This document shows positions 54,901 through 61,995 of a stretch of DNA of 64,000 nt, piece after piece. The notes under the pieces are model-generated. The model saw only the letters and a list, made by a program, of their open reading frames with translations. It ran no database searches and was not told the DNA's origin. The DNA is from JBBRHQ01 sp963781345 (GTDB taxonomy: Bacteria; Actinomycetota; Thermoleophilia; Solirubrobacterales; 70-9). The stretch lies in contig CAWAFQ010000007.1 of assembly GCA_963781345.1 (NCBI GenBank), positions 124,001 through 188,000 of the forward strand, given 5' to 3'. Position 1 is the stretch's first letter, and every line of letters begins with the position of its first letter. The position numbers and the translations under genes are program-made.

Positions 54901-55424
54901 GCAAGTAGCCCAGGCGTTCCTACGTCATCGCCGAGCGACGCGACCGCGTCGACAAGGCCGAGACCGGCCCTGACGGCACGCTCCGCATCGTCCTCACGAG
55001 CGACCGGCACCCCCCACACAGCCATCACGGCGTCGCCGATGAATTTCTGGATCGTGCCGCCGTGGCGACTGACGATCGTCTTCGCCTGTTCGAAATAGCC
55101 GTCCAACAACTCGCGGACGTCCTCGGCATCACGCTTCTCCGAAAGTGCCGTAAACCCCACCAGGTCAACGAACAGGACGGATACATGCCGGAGCTCAGCG
55201 TGGGTGTCCGCACCGACGGGCGATCCGGCGTCGGTTGAGCCCTCGTCACCGCGACCGCGAAGGTCCTCGCCCCGCTGTAGTTCGAGTCCACAACCATCGC
55301 AGAAGGCCTGCCCAGGATCGTGAGGCGTCCCGCATCTGGAACACCCGAGGACCAGTTCCGCGCCACAGCCCTTACAGAACCGCGCCCCCACTCTGTTCTT
55401 TGTGCGGCAAGCGGGACAAACCAC
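51903..55424 (-). CDS. class III adenylate cyclase - ATPase - TPR multidomain protein
   Basis: About 1173 residues from GTG 55424 (AGAAAGGGTG upstream); the frame is open to 55727. Two zinc ribbons (CPACRTKN...FCKGCG and CSRCGTPHDPGQAFCDGCG) start the protein. The class III cyclase domain has all catalytic positions: FVDLVGFT (metal Asp), IQKFIGD (adenine Lys and metal Asp) and VVGDSVNTASR (Asp, Asn, Arg). An AAA/STAND-type ATPase follows: Walker A GPAGIGKT, Walker B VVLIFEDMQWADE. The C-terminal 450 residues are TPR-like helices. It probably makes cAMP under control of the ATPase/TPR sensor. No receptor partner was identified. Confidence 0.9.
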   Translation of the reverse strand: MVCPACRTKNRVGARFCKGCGAELVLGCSRCGTPHDPGQAFCDGCGLELQRGEDLRGRGDEGSTDAGSPVGADTHAELRHVSVLFVDLVGFTALSEKRDAEDVRELLDGYFEQAKTIVSRHGGTIQKFIGDAVMAVWGVPVAREDDAERAVRAGLGLVDAVASLGDDVGTPGLLARAGVVTGQVASLADPEEGLVVGDSVNTASRIQSAARPGAVLVDEVTRQVTSAGIAYEDAGEHDVKGKAQPLHLHRAIRVIAGRAGSRRSTGLEAPMLGRDAELRLLKDLFHASADRRIARLVGIRGPAGIGKTRLAEDLADYVDGLAEDVLWHSGRCLSYGEGVAYWALAEMVRQRLGVAEEATPEEAEARLTGGLEALIDDPDEREEIAEALAVLIGSGEAGLDRQELFAAWRLFFERLSERNPVVLIFEDMQWADEGLFDFIDELVEFAAKRPIFVCTLAREDLAEHRPDRPTVVPAGTCIQLDPLPRELIAELLRDLVPDLPTIAIERIVGQSEGIPLYAVEMVRTLADRGMLSKDADGFVPLGDLGDLKVPATLSSLLEARLDSLEPEERGVVKAMSVFGNSFPRASVMALSSVDESHLDEVLVSLVQKGVLTIRSDPLSPERGQFAFSQGILRTVAYEMISKRERRPLHLAAADHLSSSFPNDGDEVAEMIATHLLEAYRVSPEDNLRIRTLAALRSASRRAAAVGAPDTAERALRTAIDLADESERAELIGSAAEMAELAGRHEMALTLFEEARDALIALGRSDEAERFEGPISLALGRLGRQEESIARMRVVIDSLDDERIDTEGAVLLCELGRSLLFAGHSDEASEVIERALTAAEALEMPELICRLLNLKGGRAIDLCRYEEARALYNGAIEIGEQFRLPVRASVHGNAADLSVKRDMPDAIQQCEAALATGRHLGNRAVESISLGNLMMARLLAGDWGEVERIGNEALEGLDPGRSAAEDIHYHLGLLAARRGRDDEASSHLARVAAWESGDDVEARQLYVGLDGLIALGEGDYPRALGLLTDSVRQGIRAQGPSSEGARLAWFDAVIAALGLEQYGDAMELVDLLEAQPTGLVPPLLRSELEHARGLIGVRVGERPEAHFRAAVAGLEKLGYPFWLARAQTDLGTWLADQGRVDEARPLLDEAQGRRRDLGVASPVDAASATQAQSG

Positions 55425-55546
55425 CGGGCACCCTTTCTTGTGACCGCCAACACCGTACTCAACCTCGCGATCTAGTTCCAATGCCACGAGGGATCGGTTA
55501 GTCTCGGTAGCCGCCTCGACCGAAGTCCTTTTGAGAGGAGGAATTG

Positions 55547-55684
55547 ATGAGCTCCCACCGAAAGCGGGAAGAGAAGAAGAAGACGGACCCGAAGAAGAAT
55601 CGCGGGAAGCCGTCGACCGGAAGCGACAAGTCGGGCAAGGGTGCCCCCCGGACGAAGAGCACGAAGAGACGCTCGCAGGGCTGA
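55547..55684 (+). CDS. small lysine-rich basic protein
   Basis: 45 residues from ATG 55547 with an almost ideal AGGAGG 5 nt upstream. Composition is extreme: MSSHRKREEKKKTDPKK followed by Lys/Ser/Gly-rich sequence ending KSTKRRSQG, with no hydrophobic core. It is probably disordered and may bind nucleic acid, like small basic histone-like tails, though that is inference. It is divergent from the cyclase gene and may share its promoter region. It has no recognised family. Confidence 0.6.
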   Translation: MSSHRKREEKKKTDPKKNRGKPSTGSDKSGKGAPRTKSTKRRSQG

Positions 55685-55780
55685 ACCGAATTGGGGCGTC
55701 GATACAGGTGCCTCGACTGAAGGGCACGCGCCGAGGCTACATGCGGTCGCTGGCTCGCAAGGCAGGCCTACCTGCGATAC

Positions 55781-56131
55781 GTGGATAAGGGCAAGATCAG
55801 CCTGGTGAGCCGGAACAATCACGGGGACCCCCAAGACAAGGACGCCTTCTACCCACACCCCGCGGGCGACGGGCGATACGTCGCCTTCGAGGCGACTGGG
55901 GGCAACCTCCCCGGCGGTGACGGTTCCACTGACCAGATCTACGTCCGCGACATGCGCAAAGGGACGACCCGCCTTCTCAGCAAGTCGGATAGCGGCGATC
56001 CGGCCGACGGTGCTGTGGAGTACCCCTCGCTCTCGCTCGACGGCCGGTTTGCAGCTTTCGACAGCTATGCAGACAACCTCGGCGGCGATTTGACCTACAA
56101 CAACGCGTTCCGGGCCGGCCCCTTCCGCTGA
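55781..56131 (+). pseudogene. TolB/PD40-like propeller fragment
   Basis: 116 residues from GTG 55781, but the similarity begins slightly upstream (AYLRYVDKGKISLVSRN). DPADGAVEYPSLSLDGRFAAFDSYADNL and DQIYVRDMRKGTTRLLSKSDSG are typical blades (TDVYVRDLxxGxTxLVSR) of secreted propellers that usually have six or more. Here only about two remain and the signal peptide is lost. A truncated remnant. Confidence 0.6.
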
Positions 56132-56384
56132 CGCTACGGCGCTCACCGGCGGGTGCTCGCGGTGCTCAGCCGTCCGAAGCGGTTCGGGGCCCACTGGGCT
56201 GATCATTCCCCTCCGTACCGCTGATCGGATCGGTTGCAGCCGGGTCGAGGGTCCCGATCGCTCGCCCCCGGCCCGGCGGCTTCGAGGGCAAGGCCGACTT
56301 GGGTGAGCCCGGCTTCGAGGCGGACGAACCGGAAGGCGTCACCGGACAACGTCACAGGTACTCATGGGTGGTGAGCGTCGGGTC
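56132..56384. other. 253-bp convergent region without a supported gene
   Basis: Lies between the propeller fragment (+) and the cysteine hydrolase (-). No repeat or strong hairpin was recognised. Confidence 0.5.
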
Positions 56385-56939
56385 TCAGGTCAGGCGGGAA
56401 AGAGTTTCGTCGGTGGAGATGACGTCGGCGAACTCGTCGTGGAGGCTGGCGAGTGCGGTGCGATGGATGAGGTCGGCGGGGAAGACTTCACCGTCGGGAC
56501 CTTCGCGATCGAAGGTGGCGCAGGCATCGCCAACCACCCAGGTTTCGAATCCGAGGTTGCCAGCCATGCGGGCGGTGGTTGAACCGCAGTGGTCGGTGGT
56601 CAGCGCGGTGATCACGACCGTGGTTGCACCCGCGGCACGCAGGCGCTCCTCCAGGTCGGTCCCGATGAACCCGGAGTTCACCCCTTTTGTTACCACCGGC
56701 TCGCCCTCCAACGGAATCGCCTCGGGCTTGAACTCGAATCCAGGGTCGCCTTCGTTGAAGACATGGAACTCAGGGTCGGTTTCGCGGTGACGAACATGGA
56801 TAATCGGCGCCTCAGCCGCACGCCAGGCCGCGAGCAATCGCGCAACGTTGGCCTCGGCATCGGGATTGTTGCGCTCCCCCCACATGGGGTCATCGAACGC
56901 CTGCTGCACGTCAACAACGATCAAGGTCGGTTTCGGCAT
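56385..56939 (-). CDS. cysteine hydrolase (isochorismatase-like family)
   Basis: 184 residues from ATG 56939 (MPKPTLIVVDVQQAF). The catalytic triad is visible: Asp in VVDVQQAF, Lys in VVTKGVNSGF and Cys in TTDHCGSTTARMAGNLGF. This family includes isochorismatases, nicotinamidases and N-carbamoyl hydrolases; the pocket residues do not single out one. It is preceded on the same strand by a broken SnoaL-like fragment that runs into its 5' region. Confidence 0.88.
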   Translation of the reverse strand: MPKPTLIVVDVQQAFDDPMWGERNNPDAEANVARLLAAWRAAEAPIIHVRHRETDPEFHVFNEGDPGFEFKPEAIPLEGEPVVTKGVNSGFIGTDLEERLRAAGATTVVITALTTDHCGSTTARMAGNLGFETWVVGDACATFDREGPDGEVFPADLIHRTALASLHDEFADVISTDETLSRLT

Positions 56940-56942
56940 AAG

Positions 56943-57099
56943 TTCAACTCTCCGCTCGAGGTGGGATGGGGGCATCAAGTGACCGCGGTCCACGAGATCC
57001 TTGATCCGCTCGCGCGGCACGACGCTCCCCACCGAACCGGGCCGACTCAGGTCGAGGGCCGCGTAAACGGCGCATGATCTCCACATTCTCCTGCGACAT
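56943..57099 (-). pseudogene. SnoaL-like N-terminal fragment, frameshifted
   Basis: ATG 57099 opens MSQENVEIMR, the same start as the intact gene at 57494-57898. After a 1-nt shift the sequence continues AVYAALDLSRPGSVGSVV in another frame and then meets the hydrolase gene. About 25 nt upstream of the two ATGs are nearly identical (CAGTATCG / GCGACAT context), showing common origin. Confidence 0.6.
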
Positions 57100-57308
57100 C
57101 GTCTGCACAGTATCGCTCAGGTGGGACTGGGGACAAGCGTCATCTGCCTCCATCTCTCGGATCTGGCCCCGCTATCGGACAGGCCGTGGGGGCGTGTTAT
57201 CGACCACGAGGGAGGTGGATGGACACCTAAGTCCGGGATATAGGGACCCGTGGCACGGCCCTGCTGCGAATAGGGGTGCCCGGGGGTAGCCTGCGGGACA
57301 CGCTGCGG

Positions 57309-57463
57309 ACACAGATACAGCTTCCCCATGCCCTTCTATGACCCACCATGCAGATCGAGCGCCATAACCGCAACACACCCGGACCCGCTTGTTGGAGCGG
57401 AGTCCCAGGTGTCAAGCGGAGGGGGTGGGATTCGAACCCACGAGGCGCCTTACGACGCCCAAC
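57309..57463 (-). pseudogene. tRNA-Ser 3'-half fragment with 3' flank, copy B (candidate attachment site)
   Basis: 57419-57463 is identical to 35643-35687 (acceptor, T arm, variable arm of tRNA-Ser). At 57463 the match stops and GGTGGGGG follows, so the anticodon and 5' half are absent. The flank 57309-57418 is a diverged copy of 58839-58949, the region 3' of the intact tRNA-Ser(CGA). The fragment is thus a tRNA 3' end with its original downstream flank. Confidence 0.75.
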
Positions 57464-57493
57464 GGTGGGGGCCAGGCACGGCAGACGAGGGCG

Positions 57494-57898
57494 CTACTCC
57501 GACAGCCCGACGGCTTCGAGGGCCCCCTTGCGTGTCGCGTACTCCCGGCCCACCGCGATCCTGCCGTCGCGGATCGTGAAGACGACGGCGAAAGTCAGAC
57601 CCGTTTCGACGCCGCTCAGCTTGGCGCGTCCGAAGGTCCTGATGACCGCAATCACGTTTTCCTCCCCTGCGTCGATCAGCTCGGGGGCTTCGACCCTGAA
57701 GTCGTCGAAGGTGTCCCGCCAGTCCTGCGCGTAGTCGCGCAGGGCGTCCCTGTCTCGGATCGGGCCAGGATCATCGACGGCGCCCTCGACTGCCCGGTAG
57801 TCGATGTCGTCGGCAAAGAACTCAGACCAGGCGGCGGGGCCGCCACGGTTGAAGGCCGCAATCGCGTCGAGCACGGTCTTGACGTTCTCCTGCGACAT
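57494..57898 (-). CDS. SnoaL/NTF2-like family protein
   Basis: 134 residues from ATG 57898 (MSQENVKTVLDAIAAFNRGG). WSEFFADDIDYRAVEG, the dipolar turn DPGPIRDRDALRDYAQDWRDTF, and RTFGRAKLSGVETGLTFAVVFTIRDGRI match the fold fully. The MSQENV start is common in paralogous families of Solirubrobacterales-like genomes. No catalytic role can be assigned. The upstream 25 nt are duplicated before the broken paralogue at 57099. Confidence 0.8.
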   Translation of the reverse strand: MSQENVKTVLDAIAAFNRGGPAAWSEFFADDIDYRAVEGAVDDPGPIRDRDALRDYAQDWRDTFDDFRVEAPELIDAGEENVIAVIRTFGRAKLSGVETGLTFAVVFTIRDGRIAVGREYATRKGALEAVGLSE

Positions 57899-58191
57899 CG
57901 CCTGCGCAGTATCGCCCCTCGGGGACGCCTTGCCAAAAAGGAGCGGACGGGAGGGGGATCAGCCCTCGGTCAGCTGATCGACGGCGGAGCGGGGGAGGCA
58001 GCCCGCGACCTGACCGGCCTCAGGCATCCTGCGGCCTGCTGCTGGCGCGGCTGGTGGAATCTCCTTCGGGGGCCGGGGTGTGGCGCGGTCTCAATCGGTT
58101 GCCAGCGGCGGCGAAGGGGTTGCGTCTAACCTCGGCCAAGTGGGAGGATCGTCCCCGGCTCGTAGAAAACCAACCGAGGAGCGTGATTCAA
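57899..58191. other. 293-bp divergent region without a supported gene
   Basis: Lies between the minus-strand SnoaL-like gene and the plus-strand GYD gene. Nothing recognised apart from the likely promoters. Confidence 0.45.
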
Positions 58192-58512
58192 ATGCCGAAG
58201 TTCCTGATCGAGGCGTCGTATTCGCCGGAAGGGGTCGAAGGCATCAAGAGCAAGGGCGGGAGCAGTCGGCGGGATGCGGTTGTTGAAATGTTGGAGGGAC
58301 TCGGCGGCAAGCTGGAGAGCTTCTACTTCGGGTTCGGTGACGCAGACGCCTATGTGACCGTTGATCTCCCTGACAACGAGAGCGCCGCAGCCGTCGCGCT
58401 TGCGGTCAACGCCGCAGGTGCGGTCACGATCAAGACGGTCGCGTTGCTGACGCCAGAGGAGATTGACGCTGCGGCGAAGCTGTCGGTCGCCTACCACGCC
58501 CCCGGCAGCTAG
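58192..58512 (+). CDS. GYD domain protein
   Basis: 106 residues from ATG 58192 behind GAGGAG. MPKFLIEASYSPEGVEGI, GGKLESFYFGFGDADAYVTVDLPDNESAAAVALAVNAAG (in parts) and VKTVALLTPEEID-like ending match the GYD ferredoxin-like family, where the name-giving motif appears here as GFGDADAY. Function unknown; usually a small dimeric cytoplasmic protein. Confidence 0.88.
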   Translation: MPKFLIEASYSPEGVEGIKSKGGSSRRDAVVEMLEGLGGKLESFYFGFGDADAYVTVDLPDNESAAAVALAVNAAGAVTIKTVALLTPEEIDAAAKLSVAYHAPGS

Positions 58513-58662
58513 TCGCCCAGCGATTAGACGGCCTGCTCTCGCTGGCCCTAAGCGTCCGCCACACGCCGTCACGCTGCCGTCCTCCGGGTACACAGCGGGT
58601 ACACGCCGCTCATTGCCTTCAACCCGGAGTCTGCGCTGTGCCGCGCCCTCACCCGGCCTCCA

Positions 58663-58810
58663 CTACCCAGAGCCGTGAACCTCACCCCTTGCACGGCGGA
58701 TTTCGTCCTCCGTGCCGCCCAGACCCGCTAGCTCATCGAACACATGGCCGTAGGTCTTGTCGATCATGCGGAGAGAGGTTGCGGCTTCCTTTTCTATCTC
58801 CGCTATGACT
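58663..58810 (-). pseudogene. tyrosine recombinase (integrase) C-terminal remnant
   Basis: On the minus strand TSLRMIDKTYGHVFDELAG...DEIRRARGE matches the last 45 residues of actinobacterial tyrosine recombinases, including the catalytic Tyr in TYGHVFDE. Upstream codons (to 58908) are unrelated flank of the tRNA-Ser gene, so the N-terminal and most of the catalytic domain are missing. It lies 140 nt from tRNA-Ser(CGA), the usual place for an integrase of a tRNA-targeting element. Confidence 0.65.
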
Positions 58811-58948
58811 TCTCGCGGATCAGGAGGCTGATGAATGTGACACAGATGCACCCCTCCTATGACTTTCAATGACCCACCTTGCAGATCGAGCTCCCATATC
58901 CGCAACACACCCGGACCCGCTTGCTAGAGCGGAGTCCCAGGTGTCAAG

Positions 58949-59037
58949 CGGAGGGGGTGGGATTCGAACCCACGGTAGACCCTAAGGCCCACAACGGTTT
59001 TCGAGACCGCCCCGTTCAACCACTCCGGCACCCCTCC
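58949..59037 (-). tRNA. tRNA-Ser(CGA)
   Basis: 89 nt. Acceptor GGAGGGG pairs fully with CCCCTCC, discriminator G, anticodon loop CTCGAAA (CGA) on stem GCGGT/ACCGT, long seryl variable arm, and T arm GTGGG-TTCGAAT-CCCAC. No encoded CCA. This is the intact member of the three related loci at 35641, 57419 and here. Confidence 0.93.
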
Positions 59038-59172
59038 GGGGAAGCGGGCAAGAGGCTAGATGATCGCGGGCCCGCGGAGCGGGTCGGCCCGGTCGCCCGG
59101 TGCGCCGCCCTGCTCCTTGGACCGAATACCGACCCGGATCCGGGGCGGGTGCGCGCTCTTGGGGGGCCGCGG

Positions 59173-59694
59173 TTAGCGCAGTTTGTGAATTACGTAGACG
59201 GGCTTGCCGCCCTTGTCGTTGGGAAGGCTGTCGAGGTCGGCGCCCCCCGGGCCGTTATCCCGGGTGATAACGCGCCAGCCGTACTTGGCCGGTGAGCCGA
59301 TCGCCCGCTTGGCGAAGACGAACTTCAGGGTTTTGGGATTCGGGTGGGCGATGGTGGCGAACTTGGGGACCTCTCCCACTCCACAGTGGATGACCTGCGT
59401 CCGGCCCTTCGGCGGCCAGATGATCTCGCGCTCGCAATCGCGATTTCCGCTGATGTTGATCTGCAGGAGTATCTGGAGGCTGGGGTCGCTCTCGCTGACC
59501 GCGCCGTCGAGCTTGACGGTGTGGCTGAGTTTCGACTTCCCCTTATGGCCCGCGGTGGCCGAGATGATGTCCGCCGAATTTGGCGTGGCGTCAGTGCGCG
59601 AATCGGTGCGGGACTTGGAGTCAGCGCCGGCGAACTGGAGCGTCCCCAGCAGAAATGCTCCGCAGACTACGGAGCCGAGCAGTGCGCGTTTCAT
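59173..59694 (-). CDS. secreted protein of unknown function
   Basis: 173 residues with a signal peptide (RALLGSVVCGAFLLGTLQFAGA) followed by a Ser/Asp/Arg-rich linker. The mature part has a likely disulfide pair (RDCEREIIWPP and VIHCGVGE) and ends GGKPVYVIHKLR. LQILLQINISG and KTLKFVFAKRAIGSPAKYGWRVITR suggest a beta-sandwich. No family was recognised. It lies between tRNA-Ser(CGA) and the ATPase gene. Confidence 0.65.
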   Translation of the reverse strand: MKRALLGSVVCGAFLLGTLQFAGADSKSRTDSRTDATPNSADIISATAGHKGKSKLSHTVKLDGAVSESDPSLQILLQINISGNRDCEREIIWPPKGRTQVIHCGVGEVPKFATIAHPNPKTLKFVFAKRAIGSPAKYGWRVITRDNGPGGADLDSLPNDKGGKPVYVIHKLR

Positions 59695-59795
59695 GGCTCT
59701 CCCTCCTCGAGTCAGTCAAGAACGGGGCAAGCCTATACCGCCGATCGCCGGAAACGATCATCACGGTTGCGCCACGCGGGCTCCACCGCCCGATC

Positions 59796-61004
59796 TCATC
59801 GGTCTTGGGAGTCGCCTTCGGCGTCGGGCTGGGGTGGGGCACCGCCGGCATCGATCACGTTGAGGGTGATCCACTCGGCAAGAAAGGGCTCGGCGATCCG
59901 ATAGGAGCCGTCCGTTTCCCTGAGAATCAGCTCACGCTTGATCAGCGCCCCCAGAGCGGACTGGACAGTTGCGGTCGATGGCAGTCCGTGCCGGGTTCGA
60001 TATCGGTCTTTGAGCGGGTGCCCTGGCTCTTTCGCCAGGGCCCCGAGCACCGATCGCTGACCGGCAGCGGCGTTCTCCCAACGGTCACTCAGGTGGGCGT
60101 GCTCGGAGCGCAACACGGCGTCTCGTGCCGCACCCAGATGCTCCTCTGAGGCTGTCTCGTCAAACGGTGTCTCCTCCCAGAGGAAGTAGCAGAACTCCTG
60201 CGTCCCGTAGGGGTGACCATGGGTGGCGGCCAGGACTTTGTCCAAGGCGCCTGATTCGATCTCCTTGTTCGTCATTCGGAAGCGGCCCGAGATGAAACTG
60301 CGGAACTGCTCCGGCTCGATCAGGTCGAGCTCGATCTGCTTGGCGCTTCGCCAGAAGGGCTCATTCTCATCGTTGAAGATGCGCTCCATCATGTGGCGCT
60401 TGCTGCCCAGGTAGACCCGTCCGACCTCCGGATCCTGCTCAAAGATCGTGCGCATCAAATTGGGCAGCCCGGGGTCGATCGCGACAACTTCCTGGAACTC
60501 GTCGAAGATCAAGGCCACCCGACGACAGCGCTCGGCGGCCAGTTCGGCCGGCAGGGCCAGCAACCGCTCGAGGGTGGCGTCGATGTCCCCTTCCTCGCTT
60601 TCCGCTCCAAAGGAGAAGCTGAGGGACCCGTCGGCGGGGTCCACCGTGATCGTCGGTTGGATCCTCAGACCCCGAAACGGAGCGAAGGCCCGCTCCTTGG
60701 CTCGATCAAGTGGCGAGCTCACGTTGTCGTAGATCGCCGCCGTCAGCTTCTCGGCCAGCTTCTCCTTCGTCGGGGTGGTCAGGAGGTTGACGTAGGCCAC
60801 CAGAACACCGGCGGAGATCAGCTCCTGCATGGCTCGCCAGACAAGAGAGGACTTGCCGTAGCGCCTTGGAGCAAAGATGACCACATCCTGACCGTTGTGA
60901 ATGTCTCCCTTGAGCTCGCTCAGCTCTCTTTGGCGGTTGGCGAAGGCGTCGTCAAGCGCCAGGGCCCCGAACCGAAATGGATTGCGGATAATCGCGCCAG
61001 TCAT
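59796..61004 (-). CDS. AAA-type ATP-binding protein (ATPase_2/archaeal-type ATPase clade)
   Basis: 402 residues. NPFRFGALALDDAFANRQREL is the usual opening of this clade. Walker A is APRRYGKSS, Walker B VALIFDEFQEV, and the sensor strand VYLGSKRHMMERIF follows. A C-terminal winged-helix region (about 310-385: LGALAKEPGHPLKDRYRTRHGLPSTATVQSAL in parts) resembles DNA-binding helices seen in the clade. Members are poorly understood and often belong to accessory or defence-linked loci. It has no obvious partner here and sits behind an unusually AT-rich leader. Confidence 0.85.
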   Translation of the reverse strand: MTGAIIRNPFRFGALALDDAFANRQRELSELKGDIHNGQDVVIFAPRRYGKSSLVWRAMQELISAGVLVAYVNLLTTPTKEKLAEKLTAAIYDNVSSPLDRAKERAFAPFRGLRIQPTITVDPADGSLSFSFGAESEEGDIDATLERLLALPAELAAERCRRVALIFDEFQEVVAIDPGLPNLMRTIFEQDPEVGRVYLGSKRHMMERIFNDENEPFWRSAKQIELDLIEPEQFRSFISGRFRMTNKEIESGALDKVLAATHGHPYGTQEFCYFLWEETPFDETASEEHLGAARDAVLRSEHAHLSDRWENAAAGQRSVLGALAKEPGHPLKDRYRTRHGLPSTATVQSALGALIKRELILRETDGSYRIAEPFLAEWITLNVIDAGGAPPQPDAEGDSQDR

Positions 61005-61095
61005 GTTGGCTGACAGCGTAGCAATCGTTATGTTAGAGACTCTATTATCTATATGTTGTTAGTCATAATGCTGACCAGCATAATCTGCGCTCGCG
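61005..61095 (-). promoter_or_regulatory. AT-rich leader with -10-like sequence and palindrome
   Basis: In strong contrast to the GC-rich surroundings this 90-nt stretch is AT-rich. On the minus strand it contains TATAGATAAT, a candidate -10 region about 40 nt before the ATPase start. ATGCTG-AC-CAGCAT (61068-61081) forms a palindrome that could be an operator. Confidence 0.5.
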
Positions 61096-61219
61096 CCTTC
61101 AGTCGCGCCACCTCTGCCATTCGCGCGGTTCCCGGCAGCTCCGGTGCCAGCATCGCCCGCAGCGACGTGAGGGCGTCATCCGCGGCGGGACGCCCATGGT
61201 CGCGTTCAACGCGGTAGAG

Positions 61220-61308
61220 CGGAGAGGGTGGGATTCGAACCCACGAGGCAGGAAATCCCGCCCACGCGATTTCCAGTCGCGCTCCTTAAGCCACTCGGAC
61301 ACCTCTCC
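61220..61308 (-). tRNA. tRNA-Ser(GGA)
   Basis: 89 nt. Acceptor GGAGAGG/CCTCTCC, discriminator G, anticodon loop CTGGAAA (GGA), long variable arm built on GGGCGGGATTTCCTGCC, T arm GTGGG-TTCGAAT-CCCAC. No encoded CCA. It lies 90 nt from the tRNA-modifying tadA gene. Confidence 0.93.
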
Positions 61309-61398
61309 GGGGGCAGAAAGGGTAACCGCAAGTGCCCCGAGGAGACCCGATCAGGGTTCGCGGAAGCGTCCCGATCGGGCTGGCGCCTGCGCCGGCTG

Positions 61399-61872
61399 CT
61401 AGCGGCGCTCGGCGAAGAAGCGCTCGAGCAGCTCGGCGCACTCCTCGCCGAGAATGCCTCCGGTGACCTCGGGGCGGTGGTTCAGCGCCGGCTCGCCAAG
61501 GACGTCGAGGACGCTGCCGGCGGCGCCCGCCTTGGGGTCCGGCGCTCCGAAGACGACGTGGGGCACCCTGGCGAGGACGATTGCGCCGGCGCACATCGCA
61601 CACGGCTCAAGCGTCACGTAGAGCGTGGTCAGCGGAAGGCGCCAGCCGCCGAGAGCCTCGGCCGCAGCCCGGATCGCCAGCACCTCGGCGTGGGCAGTGG
61701 GGTCGCCGCGCAACTCGCGCTCGTTGCCGGCCGCCGCGATCGGCTCGCCATCGACTGTGATCACGGCGCCGATCGGGACGTCGCCATGGGCCTGGGCATC
61801 GATCGCCTGGCCGATCGCGATCCGCATCAGCTCCTCGTGGCCGACCAGCGGGATCAGGGATTCGGAGTTCAC
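61399..61872 (-). CDS. tadA: tRNA-specific adenosine-34 deaminase
   Basis: 157 residues from GTG 61872. The zinc/catalytic motif TAHAEVLAI (H-A-E) and PCAMCAGAI (P-C-x-x-C) are those of TadA. HGDVPIGAVI and GNERELRGDPTAHAE fit the tRNA-binding deaminases rather than cytidine deaminases. The enzyme converts A34 to inosine in tRNA-Arg(ACG). Location beside a tRNA gene is probably coincidental. Confidence 0.93.
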   Translation of the reverse strand: MNSESLIPLVGHEELMRIAIGQAIDAQAHGDVPIGAVITVDGEPIAAAGNERELRGDPTAHAEVLAIRAAAEALGGWRLPLTTLYVTLEPCAMCAGAIVLARVPHVVFGAPDPKAGAAGSVLDVLGEPALNHRPEVTGGILGEECAELLERFFAERR

Positions 61873-61995
61873 GCCGCCGAGAGTACGTTGGAAGGCAGAC
61901 GCAGGGCGCGGCGGGGCAACTTCGCCGGCGCCGTGGTGTTAGATCGTGTGCTTGGCCGTCCGGCCGCCAGGGACCTCGGCGCGACTCAGAGATAG

